NCBI GenBank assembly: GCA_002382325.1
Contig: DGAG01000011.1
Coordinates: 223,134 to 287,133, forward strand
From: Epsilonproteobacteria bacterium UBA4036
GTDB lineage: Bacteria > Campylobacterota > Campylobacteria > Campylobacterales > Arcobacteraceae
DNA length: 64,000 bases
Direction: 5' to 3'
Below the pieces are notes generated by a model, which worked only from the letters and a program-made list of their open reading frames with translations, was not told where the DNA came from and made no database searches. The position numbers were made by a program, and so were the translations under genes. Positions 1 to 7,671 of this stretch are shown piece by piece. Position 1 is the stretch's first letter. Each line of letters starts with the position of its first letter.

Positions 1-2
1 GT

Positions 3-116
3 TCAACCAAACAAGAGAATCATTTGGTTCATCTGTTTGCTGTAAAACTACAAAAAGTCTTAAGAGGACCAATTACTGAGTGGGCTGAAACCATTTTTTC
101 AACCCCACATAAATAA
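3..116 (+). CDS. C-terminal end of an unidentified protein (partial)
   Basis: An open frame enters from the left edge and ends at a TAA 10 bases before the next start codon. Only 37 residues are visible, ending in a basic and aromatic tail (…ITEWAETIFSTPHK). No motif is recognisable and there are no cysteines. It probably belongs to the same operon as the following dehydrogenase because the gap is short and contains only a Shine-Dalgarno-like AAAGGA. Function cannot be assigned from this fragment, and it could be a chance open frame. Confidence 0.45.
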   Translation, partial: STKQENHLVHLFAVKLQKVLRGPITEWAETIFSTPHK

Positions 117-126
117 AGGAAAAAAT

Positions 127-1059
127 ATGAAAATCGTTTTTTTAGACCGAAGTACTTTAGGTGAAGATATTTCAATTGAAAAGTTTAATACCTTGGGTGA
201 AGTCATAAGTTATGATGTAACTTCTCCACAAGAAACATTGAACCGAATAAAAAATGCCGATGTAATTGTGACCAATAAAGTGGTGATTTCTAAAGAGATG
301 ATGCAACAAAGTCAACTCAAACTTATTTGTGTAGCAGCAACGGGTATGAATAACATTGATTTAGAGTATGCCAAAGAAGCCCATATCGAAGTTAAAAATG
401 TGGCAGGGTATTCCACCAATTCTGTGGCACAACTCACTTTTTCTTTGGTGTTAAAATTTATGCAACATTTGGACTTTTATGATAATTATGTCAAAGCAGG
501 AAATTGGCAAAAATCGCCAATCTTTACCAATATTGATAAACCTTTTCATGAACTTGAGGGAAAACATTGGGGAATTATTGGCTTAGGAACAATCGGACAA
601 AAAGTAGCAGCTATTGCACAAGCCTTTGATTGTAAAGTCAGTTATTATTCAACTTCTGGGTTTAATACCAACACAAGGTATGAGCAAAAATCACTGGAAG
701 AGTTATTAAGCAGTTGCGACATTATCTCTGTTCATGCTCCGTTAAATGAAAAAACATTAAATTTGCTCAATCAAAACAATTTACACTATTTAAAACCCAA
801 AGCCATTGTGATTAATGTTGGGCGAGGAGGTATTATCAATGAAGCGGATTTGGCTAAATTTGTTGATAACAATGAAATCTATGTTGGAATGGATGTGGCA
901 TCAAAAGAGCCTTTAGAAGAGAATTCTCCTTTGGTGAGCATACAACATAAAGAGCGATTTATTTTAACTCCTCATATTGCATGGGCATCGATTGAAGCCA
1001 GAGAACGGTTGGTTGAAGGAATTTATGCCAATATTGTAAACTTTTTTAAAATATCATAA
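127..1059 (+). CDS. D-2-hydroxyacid dehydrogenase (glycerate/hydroxypyruvate type)
   Basis: A 310-residue protein of the NAD(P)-dependent D-isomer 2-hydroxyacid dehydrogenase family, which interconverts 2-oxoacids and D-2-hydroxyacids in the cytoplasm. The nucleotide-binding glycine motif GLGTIG lies at residues 152-157. The catalytic arginine is in NVGRGG (R233), the acidic partner in KEPL (E261) and the catalytic histidine in TPHIAW (H283). The end of the second beta strand (YYSTSG) lacks the usual acidic residue for NAD, so NADP use is possible. The substrate is not predictable; glycerate or hydroxypyruvate is the commonest annotation. AAAGGA lies 6-11 bases before the ATG. The gene is 10 bases from the flavoprotein gene, so a shared operon is likely. 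Confidence 0.85.
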   Translation: MKIVFLDRSTLGEDISIEKFNTLGEVISYDVTSPQETLNRIKNADVIVTNKVVISKEMMQQSQLKLICVAATGMNNIDLEYAKEAHIEVKNVAGYSTNSVAQLTFSLVLKFMQHLDFYDNYVKAGNWQKSPIFTNIDKPFHELEGKHWGIIGLGTIGQKVAAIAQAFDCKVSYYSTSGFNTNTRYEQKSLEELLSSCDIISVHAPLNEKTLNLLNQNNLHYLKPKAIVINVGRGGIINEADLAKFVDNNEIYVGMDVASKEPLEENSPLVSIQHKERFILTPHIAWASIEARERLVEGIYANIVNFFKIS

Positions 1060-1069
1060 AGATAAGCCC

Positions 1070-2680
1070 ATGAGAGATGTGATAATTGTAGGTTCAGGCG
1101 GAGCAGGATTAAGTGCAGCCATTCATGCCAAAAAAGCTGGATTGGATGTTTTGGTGGTGTCAAAAACCTATCCGACACATTCTCAAACATCTCAAGCCCA
1201 AGGAGGAATCAATGCCGTTCTCAATCAAAAAGACAGCACTGAAAAACATGCAGCAGATACTTTGAAATCATCTCATGGCTTGGGCAATCAATATGTCATA
1301 CAGCATATGTGTGAAAATGCCAAAGCTACCATAGAGTGGCTTGATGAACTGGGTGTGCCTTTTACAAGAGATGAATCCTTTATGATTGACCAACGCAAAA
1401 TGGGAGGAGCCTCTTTTGCTCGCGTATGTTACAGCAGTGATTACACAGGATTAAAAATCTTACACACTTTGTATGATACCTGTCTTAAAGAGTCGATTGA
1501 TTTTTTACATGAACATATGTTATTGAATTTTATTGTTGAAAATAAAAAAGTCATAGGCATAACGGCATTAGATATTTGTAAGGGAGAAGTCAAAGAGTTA
1601 TTGGCCAAGCGAGTTATTGTGGCAACGGGTGGGTATATATCATTGTACAATGGATTTAATACGAACTCAAAAGCTACCACAGGCGATGGTATTGCAGCAG
1701 CACTTCGAGCAGGGGCAAAAGTTTCAAATATGGAGTTTGTCCAATTTCATCCTACTGCCATTAAAGGAGCGAATGTACTTATCAGTGAAAGTGCGCGAGG
1801 TGAGGGCGGTTATATTGTCGATGAAGAAGGCAATCGTTTTATTGATGAACTTAAACCACGTGATGAAGTTGCCCGTGCCATTTATGAAAAAATCCAAAAC
1901 AACCATGAAGTCTTTTTGGATGTGCGTCATTTGGGATTGGATAAAATTAATCAAGCCATACCTCAAGAAAGACGATTGGCAATGGATTTTGCCAAAGTCA
2001 AGCTCGAAGAGGAGTTATTGAGTATTAATCCGGCGGCTCATTATTGTATGGGCGGTATTTGCGTCAATGAAAATGCTCAAACGACTTTGGAAAATCTTTA
2101 TGCCTGTGGAGAGTGTGCACAAACGAACGTACATGGGGCAAATCGCCTCGGAGGCAATTCACTGCTGGAGATTATTACTTTTGGACAAATTGCAGCGTTA
2201 CACTGCGTTAATGAGCTAAAAAATAGTACAATTAAAAAAACAACTCCCACTCAACAATTTTTAAACGACAAAGCCTTTATAGAACAGGTCTATTCTTTTC
2301 CCAATCAAATCGATTTTTATGCCCAAAAAGAGTTTATGGGAAAAATCTTTTTTAGAAATGTGGGATTGTTTAGAAATGATTTAAATATGAAAGCCGTACT
2401 TTCTCAAATACGACAGTGGCAAAAAGAGTTTGCCTTTATGGGAATTGGGGATAAAAGTAAACTTTACAATCAAAATTTGGTTGAGTTTATTGAATTTGGC
2501 AATATGCTTGAACTTTCTGAAGTGGTTGTTATTAGCGCCATTAGTCGATGTGAAAGCCGAGGCGCGCATTTTAGAAGTGATCATCCTTTTGAAGTGGAAG
2601 ATTTTGCCAAAAATTCAATGGCGTATAAACATGAGGGCATTTTGGCCGTTGATTTTGAAGGAAACAAAGATGAAAATTAA
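1070..2680 (+). CDS. Succinate dehydrogenase/fumarate reductase-like flavoprotein subunit
   Basis: A 536-residue FAD protein of the SdhA/FrdA family. The N-terminal dinucleotide motif VGSGGAGLSAA is at residues 7-17. The histidine that carries covalent FAD in this family is H37, in the THSQTSQAQGG segment. The active-site HPTAI and SARGEGG motifs and the late GANRLGGNSLLE motif are present. At 536 residues it is shorter than typical FrdA or SdhA (570-660). It has no Tat or Sec signal, so it should be cytoplasmic, unlike the exported methylmenaquinol:fumarate reductase of Campylobacter. The stop overlaps the start of the Fe-S subunit by 11 bases. No membrane-anchor gene is adjacent. The direction (succinate oxidation or fumarate reduction) and the electron partner are unknown. 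L-aspartate oxidase (NadB) is less likely because of H37 and the Fe-S partner. Confidence 0.85.
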   Translation: MRDVIIVGSGGAGLSAAIHAKKAGLDVLVVSKTYPTHSQTSQAQGGINAVLNQKDSTEKHAADTLKSSHGLGNQYVIQHMCENAKATIEWLDELGVPFTRDESFMIDQRKMGGASFARVCYSSDYTGLKILHTLYDTCLKESIDFLHEHMLLNFIVENKKVIGITALDICKGEVKELLAKRVIVATGGYISLYNGFNTNSKATTGDGIAAALRAGAKVSNMEFVQFHPTAIKGANVLISESARGEGGYIVDEEGNRFIDELKPRDEVARAIYEKIQNNHEVFLDVRHLGLDKINQAIPQERRLAMDFAKVKLEEELLSINPAAHYCMGGICVNENAQTTLENLYACGECAQTNVHGANRLGGNSLLEIITFGQIAALHCVNELKNSTIKKTTPTQQFLNDKAFIEQVYSFPNQIDFYAQKEFMGKIFFRNVGLFRNDLNMKAVLSQIRQWQKEFAFMGIGDKSKLYNQNLVEFIEFGNMLELSEVVVISAISRCESRGAHFRSDHPFEVEDFAKNSMAYKHEGILAVDFEGNKDEN

Positions 2681-3407
2681 AATAGTTCGATTTGATATCC
2701 ATAAGCAACCCCAACAAAAAGAGTTTGAATATGAGGTTTCTCATTCACGATTGTCAGATGCATTACATGAAATTAAAACCAAACAAGATAACAGCCTAAC
2801 CTTTCGGCAAGGGTGTGGAAGTGGTGTATGTGGAAGTTGTGCGGTTCGTGTCAATGGAGTTGAACGATTGGCCTGTAAAACTCATATCAATGAACACGAT
2901 TTGGTAGAACCACTTAACTATGCACGAGTTATACGTGATTTAGTGGTTGATTTAAGCCAGCAAGAGAAGTTTTTAAACCAAGCCAAAGCCTATTTACATG
3001 AGTATCATGCGACACTCATTGGCAAAAAAGATGAACAAGCCATTGATGTTCAAAGCAATTGTATTTTATGTCAAAGTTGTTTGAGTTCATGTCCTGTATA
3101 TGAAGTCAATGAAGATTTTCTGGGACCTTATGTGTTAACACGCGTGTTACGCTATGTGAACGATAAAAAAGAAAAAAACAGTGCAGAAAAATTAGCTTCC
3201 ATTCAAAGCAATGGCATTTGGGATTGTACGTTGTGTGGGAATTGTACCATGGTATGCCCACAATTTATTGATCCCAAAACCGATATTTTAAATTTACGAA
3301 CAAAAAGTTATCAAAATGGTTATACGGATCCTAGTTTAAGTATGAATAATGGATTTGATACCAGTTTTGGAAACGGTGATTTTGGATTTAATCCCAATGG
3401 GTTTTAA
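2670..3407 (+). CDS. Succinate dehydrogenase/fumarate reductase-like iron-sulfur subunit
   Basis: A 245-residue Fe-S protein of the SdhB/FrdB family. The [2Fe-2S] ligands are C49, C54, C57 and C69. A ferredoxin-type cluster is set by C131, C134, C137 and C141. The distal cluster has four cysteines, C186, C189, C192 and C196; classical FrdB/SdhB have a non-cysteine residue at the position of C189 and bind [3Fe-4S]. This protein could therefore carry a second [4Fe-4S], as in the non-classical type-E enzymes. The C-terminus is a short Gly/Asn/Phe-rich tail. The chosen ATG overlaps the flavoprotein gene and is preceded by GAAGGAAAC; a longer frame upstream is antisense-like reading of the flavoprotein and was discarded. 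Electrons presumably pass from the flavoprotein through this subunit to an unidentified partner. Confidence 0.85.
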   Translation: MKIKIVRFDIHKQPQQKEFEYEVSHSRLSDALHEIKTKQDNSLTFRQGCGSGVCGSCAVRVNGVERLACKTHINEHDLVEPLNYARVIRDLVVDLSQQEKFLNQAKAYLHEYHATLIGKKDEQAIDVQSNCILCQSCLSSCPVYEVNEDFLGPYVLTRVLRYVNDKKEKNSAEKLASIQSNGIWDCTLCGNCTMVCPQFIDPKTDILNLRTKSYQNGYTDPSLSMNNGFDTSFGNGDFGFNPNGF

Positions 3408-3417
3408 AAAGAAGTAA

Positions 3418-3492
3418 TGGTGATCACGAGTGGACTTGAACCACCGACCACCACCATGTCAAGGTGGCACTCTACCACTGAGTTACGCGATC
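3418..3492 (-). tRNA. tRNA-Val (anticodon GAC)
   Basis: The minus strand folds into a full cloverleaf: a 7-bp acceptor stem (GATCGCG with CGTGATC, one G-U), a D arm ACTC/GAGT, and an anticodon stem CCACC/GGTGG around the loop TTGACAT, giving anticodon GAC. The T arm carries TTCAAGT. The discriminator is A and CCA is encoded. The gene lies just after the Fe-S subunit on the opposite strand. Confidence 0.95.
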
Positions 3493-3559
3493 ACTTGTAG
3501 GCGAAATTATTACTTAATATTCCTTAAAAAGATATGAGAAAGAATAAGAATTACAATTT

Positions 3560-4132
3560 TTATGGCAGAATCCTAATTTTATTATAATCTTCAATTTTAT
3601 ATAAAATATTTTTTTCCATGAAAAGTTTTTCAAGAGAAAAGAGAGTTTGGACATTACTCGTTGTGATAATTTTTTGTATGGGATCGTAGGAGTAATCATT
3701 ATATCGAGAAAGAATATCTTCTAAGATTTCAATGATTGTTTGAGGTGAATTAAATTTATTATAATATTTACAGCTTTGATGAGAAAAATTTCTTAAAGCA
3801 TTGGCAAGTTCATCAATTTTAAGTGGCTTTAATAATCGTAATTTTTTATAATGAGATTGACAGAAATCACACCCCTCTGAATAACAACTGTGTTCAAGCT
3901 TTTTGCTTAAAATAATAATATTTTGTTCAGGATTATTTTGAACGATATAATTTAACATTTTTTTGCCAAAATCAAAAGAGAAATCTAAAATAATAAATGA
4001 GTAGAGATGCTTTTCATAGAGTTGAAAGTTCTTTTCATCTTCTAAAAAAGTAATATCAAACAGAAGAGTACTATTAAAATATGAAAATAATTCGATAGTG
4101 TCTGGATCGTTATCAATTATAAGCAGTTTCAC
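3560..4132 (-). CDS. Receiver-like protein with a Cys/His cluster
   Basis: A 190-residue protein whose N-terminal 110 residues resemble a response-regulator receiver. There is an acidic pair at D7/D9 (IIDNDPD), a putative phosphoacceptor D50 (FIILDFSF), and a conserved-type lysine K102 (LLKPLKI). The usual MP after the phosphoacceptor is missing. Between beta 4 and K102 is a cluster H81, C83, C88, C91, H94 that could bind metal. No output domain is recognised in the last 80 residues. I chose the GTG at 4132 because AAAAGG lies just upstream; an in-frame ATG at 4180 would add 16 residues without a good ribosome site. It is transcribed divergently from the XRE gene at 4302. The function is unknown; a signalling or redox-sensing role is inference. 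Confidence 0.6.
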   Translation of the reverse strand: MKLLIIDNDPDTIELFSYFNSTLLFDITFLEDEKNFQLYEKHLYSFIILDFSFDFGKKMLNYIVQNNPEQNIIILSKKLEHSCYSEGCDFCQSHYKKLRLLKPLKIDELANALRNFSHQSCKYYNKFNSPQTIIEILEDILSRYNDYSYDPIQKIITTSNVQTLFSLEKLFMEKNILYKIEDYNKIRILP

Positions 4133-4190
4133 ATAAGACCTTTTATTATTTCTTTTTAGAATATAACAAAATATTGACAAAAAGAATTTG

Positions 4191-4217
4191 ACTTATATCA
4201 ATTTTATGTATATAAGT
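4191..4217. promoter_or_regulatory. Operator-like inverted repeat
   Basis: The arms ACTTATAT and ATATAAGT (8 bp, perfect) are separated by 11 bases. They lie in the divergent intergenic region between the receiver-like gene and the XRE gene, where an autoregulatory site would be expected. The sequence is very AT-rich, so chance is a real alternative. Confidence 0.3.
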
Positions 4218-4264
4218 AGAGTGTATATATGATGATTGTTAAAAGCATTTACAATAGATAAACT

Positions 4265-4286
4265 TGTATAATAATTATGTATAATA
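4265..4286 (+). promoter_or_regulatory. Tandem TGTATAATA repeats (likely -10 region)
   Basis: Two exact copies of TGTATAATA with a 13-base period lie 16-37 bases before the XRE start. Each contains a TATAAT hexamer and either could be the -10 box. Confidence 0.4.
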
Positions 4287-4301
4287 GTAGATTAGGAAAA
4301 A

Positions 4302-4526
4302 ATGACAACACAGGAATTTTATAAGATGATTGGCAGTAATGTTGCTAAATACAGAAAAGAGAAAGGAATATCTCAACTTGAACTCTCATTATTAATGGGG
4401 TATAAGTCAATTTCAGTTGTTTCAGGTGCAGAAATTTATTATAAAGGTAAACACTTTAACTTAGAACATTTATTGAAAATTTCAGAAATTTTAGAAGTTG
4501 ATATTTGTAAATTAATTACTTGTTAA
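4302..4526 (+). CDS. Small XRE-family helix-turn-helix regulator
   Basis: A 74-residue DNA-binding protein made almost entirely of a Cro/CI-type helix-turn-helix (IGSNVAKYRKEKGISQLELS…). It shares the segment GKHFNLxHLLxxS with the second small XRE protein at 49770-50030, so the two are paralogues. Both sit divergent from a receiver-domain gene. The ATG follows AGGAAAAA. Its stop overlaps that of the convergent bluB gene by 4 bases. Autoregulation and control of the divergent receiver gene are likely but inferred. Confidence 0.8.
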   Translation: MTTQEFYKMIGSNVAKYRKEKGISQLELSLLMGYKSISVVSGAEIYYKGKHFNLEHLLKISEILEVDICKLITC

Positions 4527-5140
4527 AGCAGACATCTTTTAATATTTTTTTTCTTTTCCCAACCCAGTTTTTTGAGTTCGGGAGTCTTTAATGAATGTTT
4601 GGTGTGTCCTAAACACAAATATCCCACAAGTTTATATTCGTTGGAAATTCCCAAAATCTTTTTGACCTTTTTGGGTTTTAAGATACTTACCCAACCCATG
4701 CCCAAGTTTAAACTTCGAGCAACAAGCCACATATTTTCAATGGCACAAACCACTGAGTATTCGCCACTTTGTTTCATAAAAGTTTGTCCCAAAATAGGCT
4801 TGGTCGGTTTTTTGTATAACACCGCGATATTAATAGGTGCTTCTTTAATGCCCTCAAGCTTTAATGTTGAATACAAAGGTTTATCGTGAAACTTCGCTTG
4901 ACTTTTTTTAAACTGTTGTGTAAAAAGTGTATGAATCTTATTTTTAGTGGAATCTTTGTTAATAATAAGAAAGCGCCAAGGCTGTGAATAGCCTACGGAT
5001 GGCGCATGCAAAGCAGCACTAAGGATAGTATTTAACTCTTTTTGTTTAACTTTTTTGGGCAAAAAGTTATTGCCACGCACATCACGTCGCCAACGAATAA
5101 TGCGTTGAAGTGTTTTCGACTCTTTTTTAGAAAATTTCAT
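4523..5140 (-). CDS. bluB: 5,6-dimethylbenzimidazole synthase (BluB)
   Basis: A 205-residue nitroreductase-fold flavoenzyme. The BluB signature is present: RRDVRG near residue 20, the APSVGYSQPWRF segment near 45-56, the GMGWVSILKP segment, and a late YLCLGH followed by PELKKLGW. Conserved aspartate and serine of BluB match RRD and WVS. BluB cleaves reduced FMN in an oxygen-dependent reaction to make the lower ligand of cobalamin. The start overlaps the stop of the upstream NifX-like gene by one base, so the two are cotranscribed. The main alternative is a generic nitroreductase, but the RRDVR and SVG-x-QPW motifs favour BluB. Confidence 0.8.
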   Translation of the reverse strand: MKFSKKESKTLQRIIRWRRDVRGNNFLPKKVKQKELNTILSAALHAPSVGYSQPWRFLIINKDSTKNKIHTLFTQQFKKSQAKFHDKPLYSTLKLEGIKEAPINIAVLYKKPTKPILGQTFMKQSGEYSVVCAIENMWLVARSLNLGMGWVSILKPKKVKKILGISNEYKLVGYLCLGHTKHSLKTPELKKLGWEKKKNIKRCLL

Positions 5141-5442
5141 CAGACATTTAAATCATGGAGTTCTTTAAATAAAAAGGCTTCAATAATCTCATCAATACTT
5201 TTTTGAGTGGGTGCGACTAAAACCGTGATATTCTCTTCCATAAAAGGCCAAACGTACTCTTGTTCATTTTCCACAACAACACAATCAATCCATTCATTAA
5301 TCTCTTCTCTTCGTTTAAAAAAGGATACTTTGATAATTTCACCTTCGTCCAACTCAACCAATGCCCAGCTTTTGGTTTGATCTAATGTTGTAATTAAAGC
5401 TTCATGTCGTTTGTTGGAATCCATAGGTATTAGAATCAGCAT
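5140..5442 (-). CDS. Small NifX/NafY-like protein
   Basis: A 100-residue acidic protein with the opening pattern of the dinitrogenase cofactor-biosynthesis fold (MLILIPMDSNKR, then WALVELDEGEI and a following beta strand). That is a ribonuclease-H-like domain found in NifX, NafY and the C-terminus of NifB. No nitrogenase genes are in the window, and the residues that would bind a cofactor cannot be identified. It overlaps bluB by one base, which suggests a coordinated role, but none is established. The fold call is by pattern only and moderately uncertain. Confidence 0.55.
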   Translation of the reverse strand: MLILIPMDSNKRHEALITTLDQTKSWALVELDEGEIIKVSFFKRREEINEWIDCVVVENEQEYVWPFMEENITVLVAPTQKSIDEIIEAFLFKELHDLNV

Positions 5443-5570
5443 TATCTTCCTTTGACAAGTATTCGTTATAGGTGATATTGTACCAAAAATTAGTATCGAT
5501 TTGGCTTGAAAGAGTTTTAAACTTTTTTAGATACAATTATTTTTGAGTGAATTTAAATGAAGGATAAGAG

Positions 5571-5747
5571 ATGAATGAAAATGAAATCAAAGAGTTTTTA
5601 AATAGGGTATTGCCCATGCTAAAAGAGTTACCCAACGAAGAGATTATTGAAAATATTAATAACATACCTGATATGAGCAATGAAGAGCGAGAAAAGTTTA
5701 TTCAAGCCATTTTATCACTTAAAGAAGAGGAAAACCCTCTAAAATAA
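5571..5747 (+). CDS. 58-residue acidic helical protein, unknown function
   Basis: ATG to TAA encodes 58 residues rich in Glu, Asn and Ile, beginning MNENEIKEFLNRVLPML. It is predicted to be helical and has no membrane segment, cysteine pair or known motif. An AAGGATAAGAG ribosome site lies directly upstream, and a GATACAAT -10-like box sits at about 5530. It lies 3 bases before the end of the convergent tRNA-Pro. The upstream signals support it as a real gene, but the function is unknown. Confidence 0.6.
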   Translation: MNENEIKEFLNRVLPMLKELPNEEIIENINNIPDMSNEEREKFIQAILSLKEEENPLK

Positions 5748-5750
5748 GTA

Positions 5751-5827
5751 TGGTCGGAGTAGCCGGAGTTGAACCGACGACCTCTACCACCCCAAGGTAG
5801 CACGCTACCAGACTGCGCTATACTCCG
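5751..5827 (-). tRNA. tRNA-Pro (anticodon GGG)
   Basis: The minus strand gives an acceptor stem starting CGGAGTA paired with TACTCCG, a D arm with AGTCTGGTAG, and an anticodon stem CTACC/GGTAG around TTGGGGT, so the anticodon is GGG. The T loop carries GGTTCAACTCC. The discriminator is A and CCA is encoded. It lies downstream of asnB on the same strand. Confidence 0.95.
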
Positions 5828-5886
5828 AACGATTTTGAAATGATAACAAAATTTGTTTAAAAAGAGATAATAAAATGCAATTTTAT

Positions 5887-7668
5887 TTAACAATAGGTGC
5901 GTTTAAACCATTTTGAAAAAACAAACAGACTCCAAAGATGCTGCTTAAACTTGTTGGTTTTGGCAAAAGCAAAGAGTTGTTTGAGGTAGCTTTCATTAAA
6001 AAACCCCGTTTGATCGTTGACTTCAAGAATGATGTGAAGGATTTCATCGCCATAATGGCTAAATAGCCACTCATTAAAAGGAGAATTAAACCCTTTTTTT
6101 GTGCGTTCTATTATGGTATTGGGCAGATATTTTTGAGCAATCTTTTTAAGCAAATATTTGTTGGTATTGCCCACTTTGAGTGTGGAATCGACACTAAACA
6201 TATAATTGACCAAATTAAAATCTAAAAAAGGGTTTCTTACTTCCAAAGAGTGTGCCATACTCATTTTATCCACTTTACTGAGTAAGCTTTGACCCAACCA
6301 AATTTTTAAATCAATGTAACTCATCCAATCAACAGGGTCCAGTTTGGGTTTTTCGCTTTTAAAATGAGGCACTTTTTTAAATAAACGTTTCTTTTGAATA
6401 TCAGTAAATATTTCGCCAAATGAGTGGTATAAGGTCTCTTTTTTTATCACACGACGCAGATATTCACTCTCTTTGGTATTATTTTGCAAAGTAGAAATAA
6501 TGGAATCCATAAAAGCAGTTTGTTGGGTGCTTAAACTCTTTTCAAAGGCATAATAGTTTAAAAATTTGGCGTAATTATCGTAACCCAAAAAGAGTTCATC
6601 GCTTCCTTCACCACTTAAAACGGTTTTTATACCCGTAGTGTGAATTTTTTGACTCAATAAAAACAGAGGCACACACGCACTGTCACCATGAGGCTCTTCT
6701 AAAAAATCCAATACCGTTTCAAAGGAGTCAATAAACTCTTTTTGAGCAATTTCCAAAGGATGATGATACGAGTTAATGTGTTGTGCAGTAATTTTGGCAT
6801 AAGGCAATTCACTGTAAGAAGGATAATCGCTGTAGCCCACACTAAAGGTGTGAATACGTTTGCCACTGATTTGGGTATATAAAGCAGAAATCAATGATGA
6901 ATCAATGCCACCACTGAGCAAACTTCCCACTTCAACATCCGCTTTCATACGATTTTGTACACTTGAAATAAGCAATGCTTCAATATCTTTAAGTGCCGTG
7001 GGCTCGTCTTTGATTTTTTTGTAGGTATTGATTTTATAGTAACGTTTGGTACTAAGTTTGCCTCGTTCAACGATAAGATAAGAAGCCTCTTCCAATTTAT
7101 GAATATCTTGAAAAAAAGTGTTCTCATTGAGTGGTACAAAATATTGCAAATATTGACTTAAGGCAACTTTGTTGATTTTGGGTGTGGTTTCCAATAAAGT
7201 AATAAGGGGTTTAATCATACTGGAAAAGATAAACTTTCCCTCTTTAAACGTGTAGAAAAAAGGTTTTTTCCCGTAGCGATCTTTTGCACAAAAGAATTTA
7301 TCAATCTTGGAGTCATAAATACAAAAACTGAACATACCGTTGAGTTTGTTTAAAAAGTTTTCTTGATATTTTTGGTATAAACGAATAAGCACTTCCGTAT
7401 CAGATTTGGTAACACAGGACAGATTCTCTTCAATTATGAGTTCTTGATAGTTGTAAATTTCGCCGTTAAAAACAATTAAAATATCATCAAAAATCATCGG
7501 CTGATTGGCTTCTTCGTTTAAATCAATAATGCTTAATCGCGTATGTCCAAACGTATTGCCATGAAAAGATTGAATACCACAAAAATCAGGTCCTCGATGG
7601 TGCAATTGTTCAACGATTTTTTGGAAATTGAGTTTGGGTTCAAAATTGCAGCCAACAATACCACACAT
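5887..7668 (-). CDS. asnB: Asparagine synthetase, glutamine-hydrolysing
   Basis: A 593-residue two-domain enzyme that makes asparagine from aspartate, glutamine and ATP. The mature N-terminus MCGIVGC supplies the glutaminase nucleophile C2. The glutaminase domain continues with HRGPD, GHTRLSI and FNGEIYN to about residue 200. The synthetase domain has the PP-loop SGGIDSS near residue 250, SGEGSDELFLGY, and KVDKMSMAHSLEVRNPFLD near 490. The length is normal for AsnB. The start is 3 bases after the stop of the AEC permease gene, so the two are cotranscribed. Some relatives modify cell-envelope sugars or peptides, but nothing adjacent suggests that here. Confidence 0.9.
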   Translation of the reverse strand: MCGIVGCNFEPKLNFQKIVEQLHHRGPDFCGIQSFHGNTFGHTRLSIIDLNEEANQPMIFDDILIVFNGEIYNYQELIIEENLSCVTKSDTEVLIRLYQKYQENFLNKLNGMFSFCIYDSKIDKFFCAKDRYGKKPFFYTFKEGKFIFSSMIKPLITLLETTPKINKVALSQYLQYFVPLNENTFFQDIHKLEEASYLIVERGKLSTKRYYKINTYKKIKDEPTALKDIEALLISSVQNRMKADVEVGSLLSGGIDSSLISALYTQISGKRIHTFSVGYSDYPSYSELPYAKITAQHINSYHHPLEIAQKEFIDSFETVLDFLEEPHGDSACVPLFLLSQKIHTTGIKTVLSGEGSDELFLGYDNYAKFLNYYAFEKSLSTQQTAFMDSIISTLQNNTKESEYLRRVIKKETLYHSFGEIFTDIQKKRLFKKVPHFKSEKPKLDPVDWMSYIDLKIWLGQSLLSKVDKMSMAHSLEVRNPFLDFNLVNYMFSVDSTLKVGNTNKYLLKKIAQKYLPNTIIERTKKGFNSPFNEWLFSHYGDEILHIILEVNDQTGFFNESYLKQLFAFAKTNKFKQHLWSLFVFSKWFKRTYC

Positions 7669-7671
7669 CTT

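Noticed and set aside
2430..2669. An upstream start extending the Fe-S subunit by 80 residues
   Set aside because: The extension is an out-of-frame reading of the flavoprotein gene, and the ATG at 2670 has a proper ribosome site and family-like N-terminus.
1070..2680. L-aspartate oxidase (NadB)
   Set aside because: H37 in the covalent-FAD position and the overlapping SdhB-like gene favour the SDH/FRD family.
4523..5140. Generic NAD(P)H nitroreductase
   Set aside because: The RRDVR, SVG-x-QPW and GWVSILKP motifs fit BluB better.
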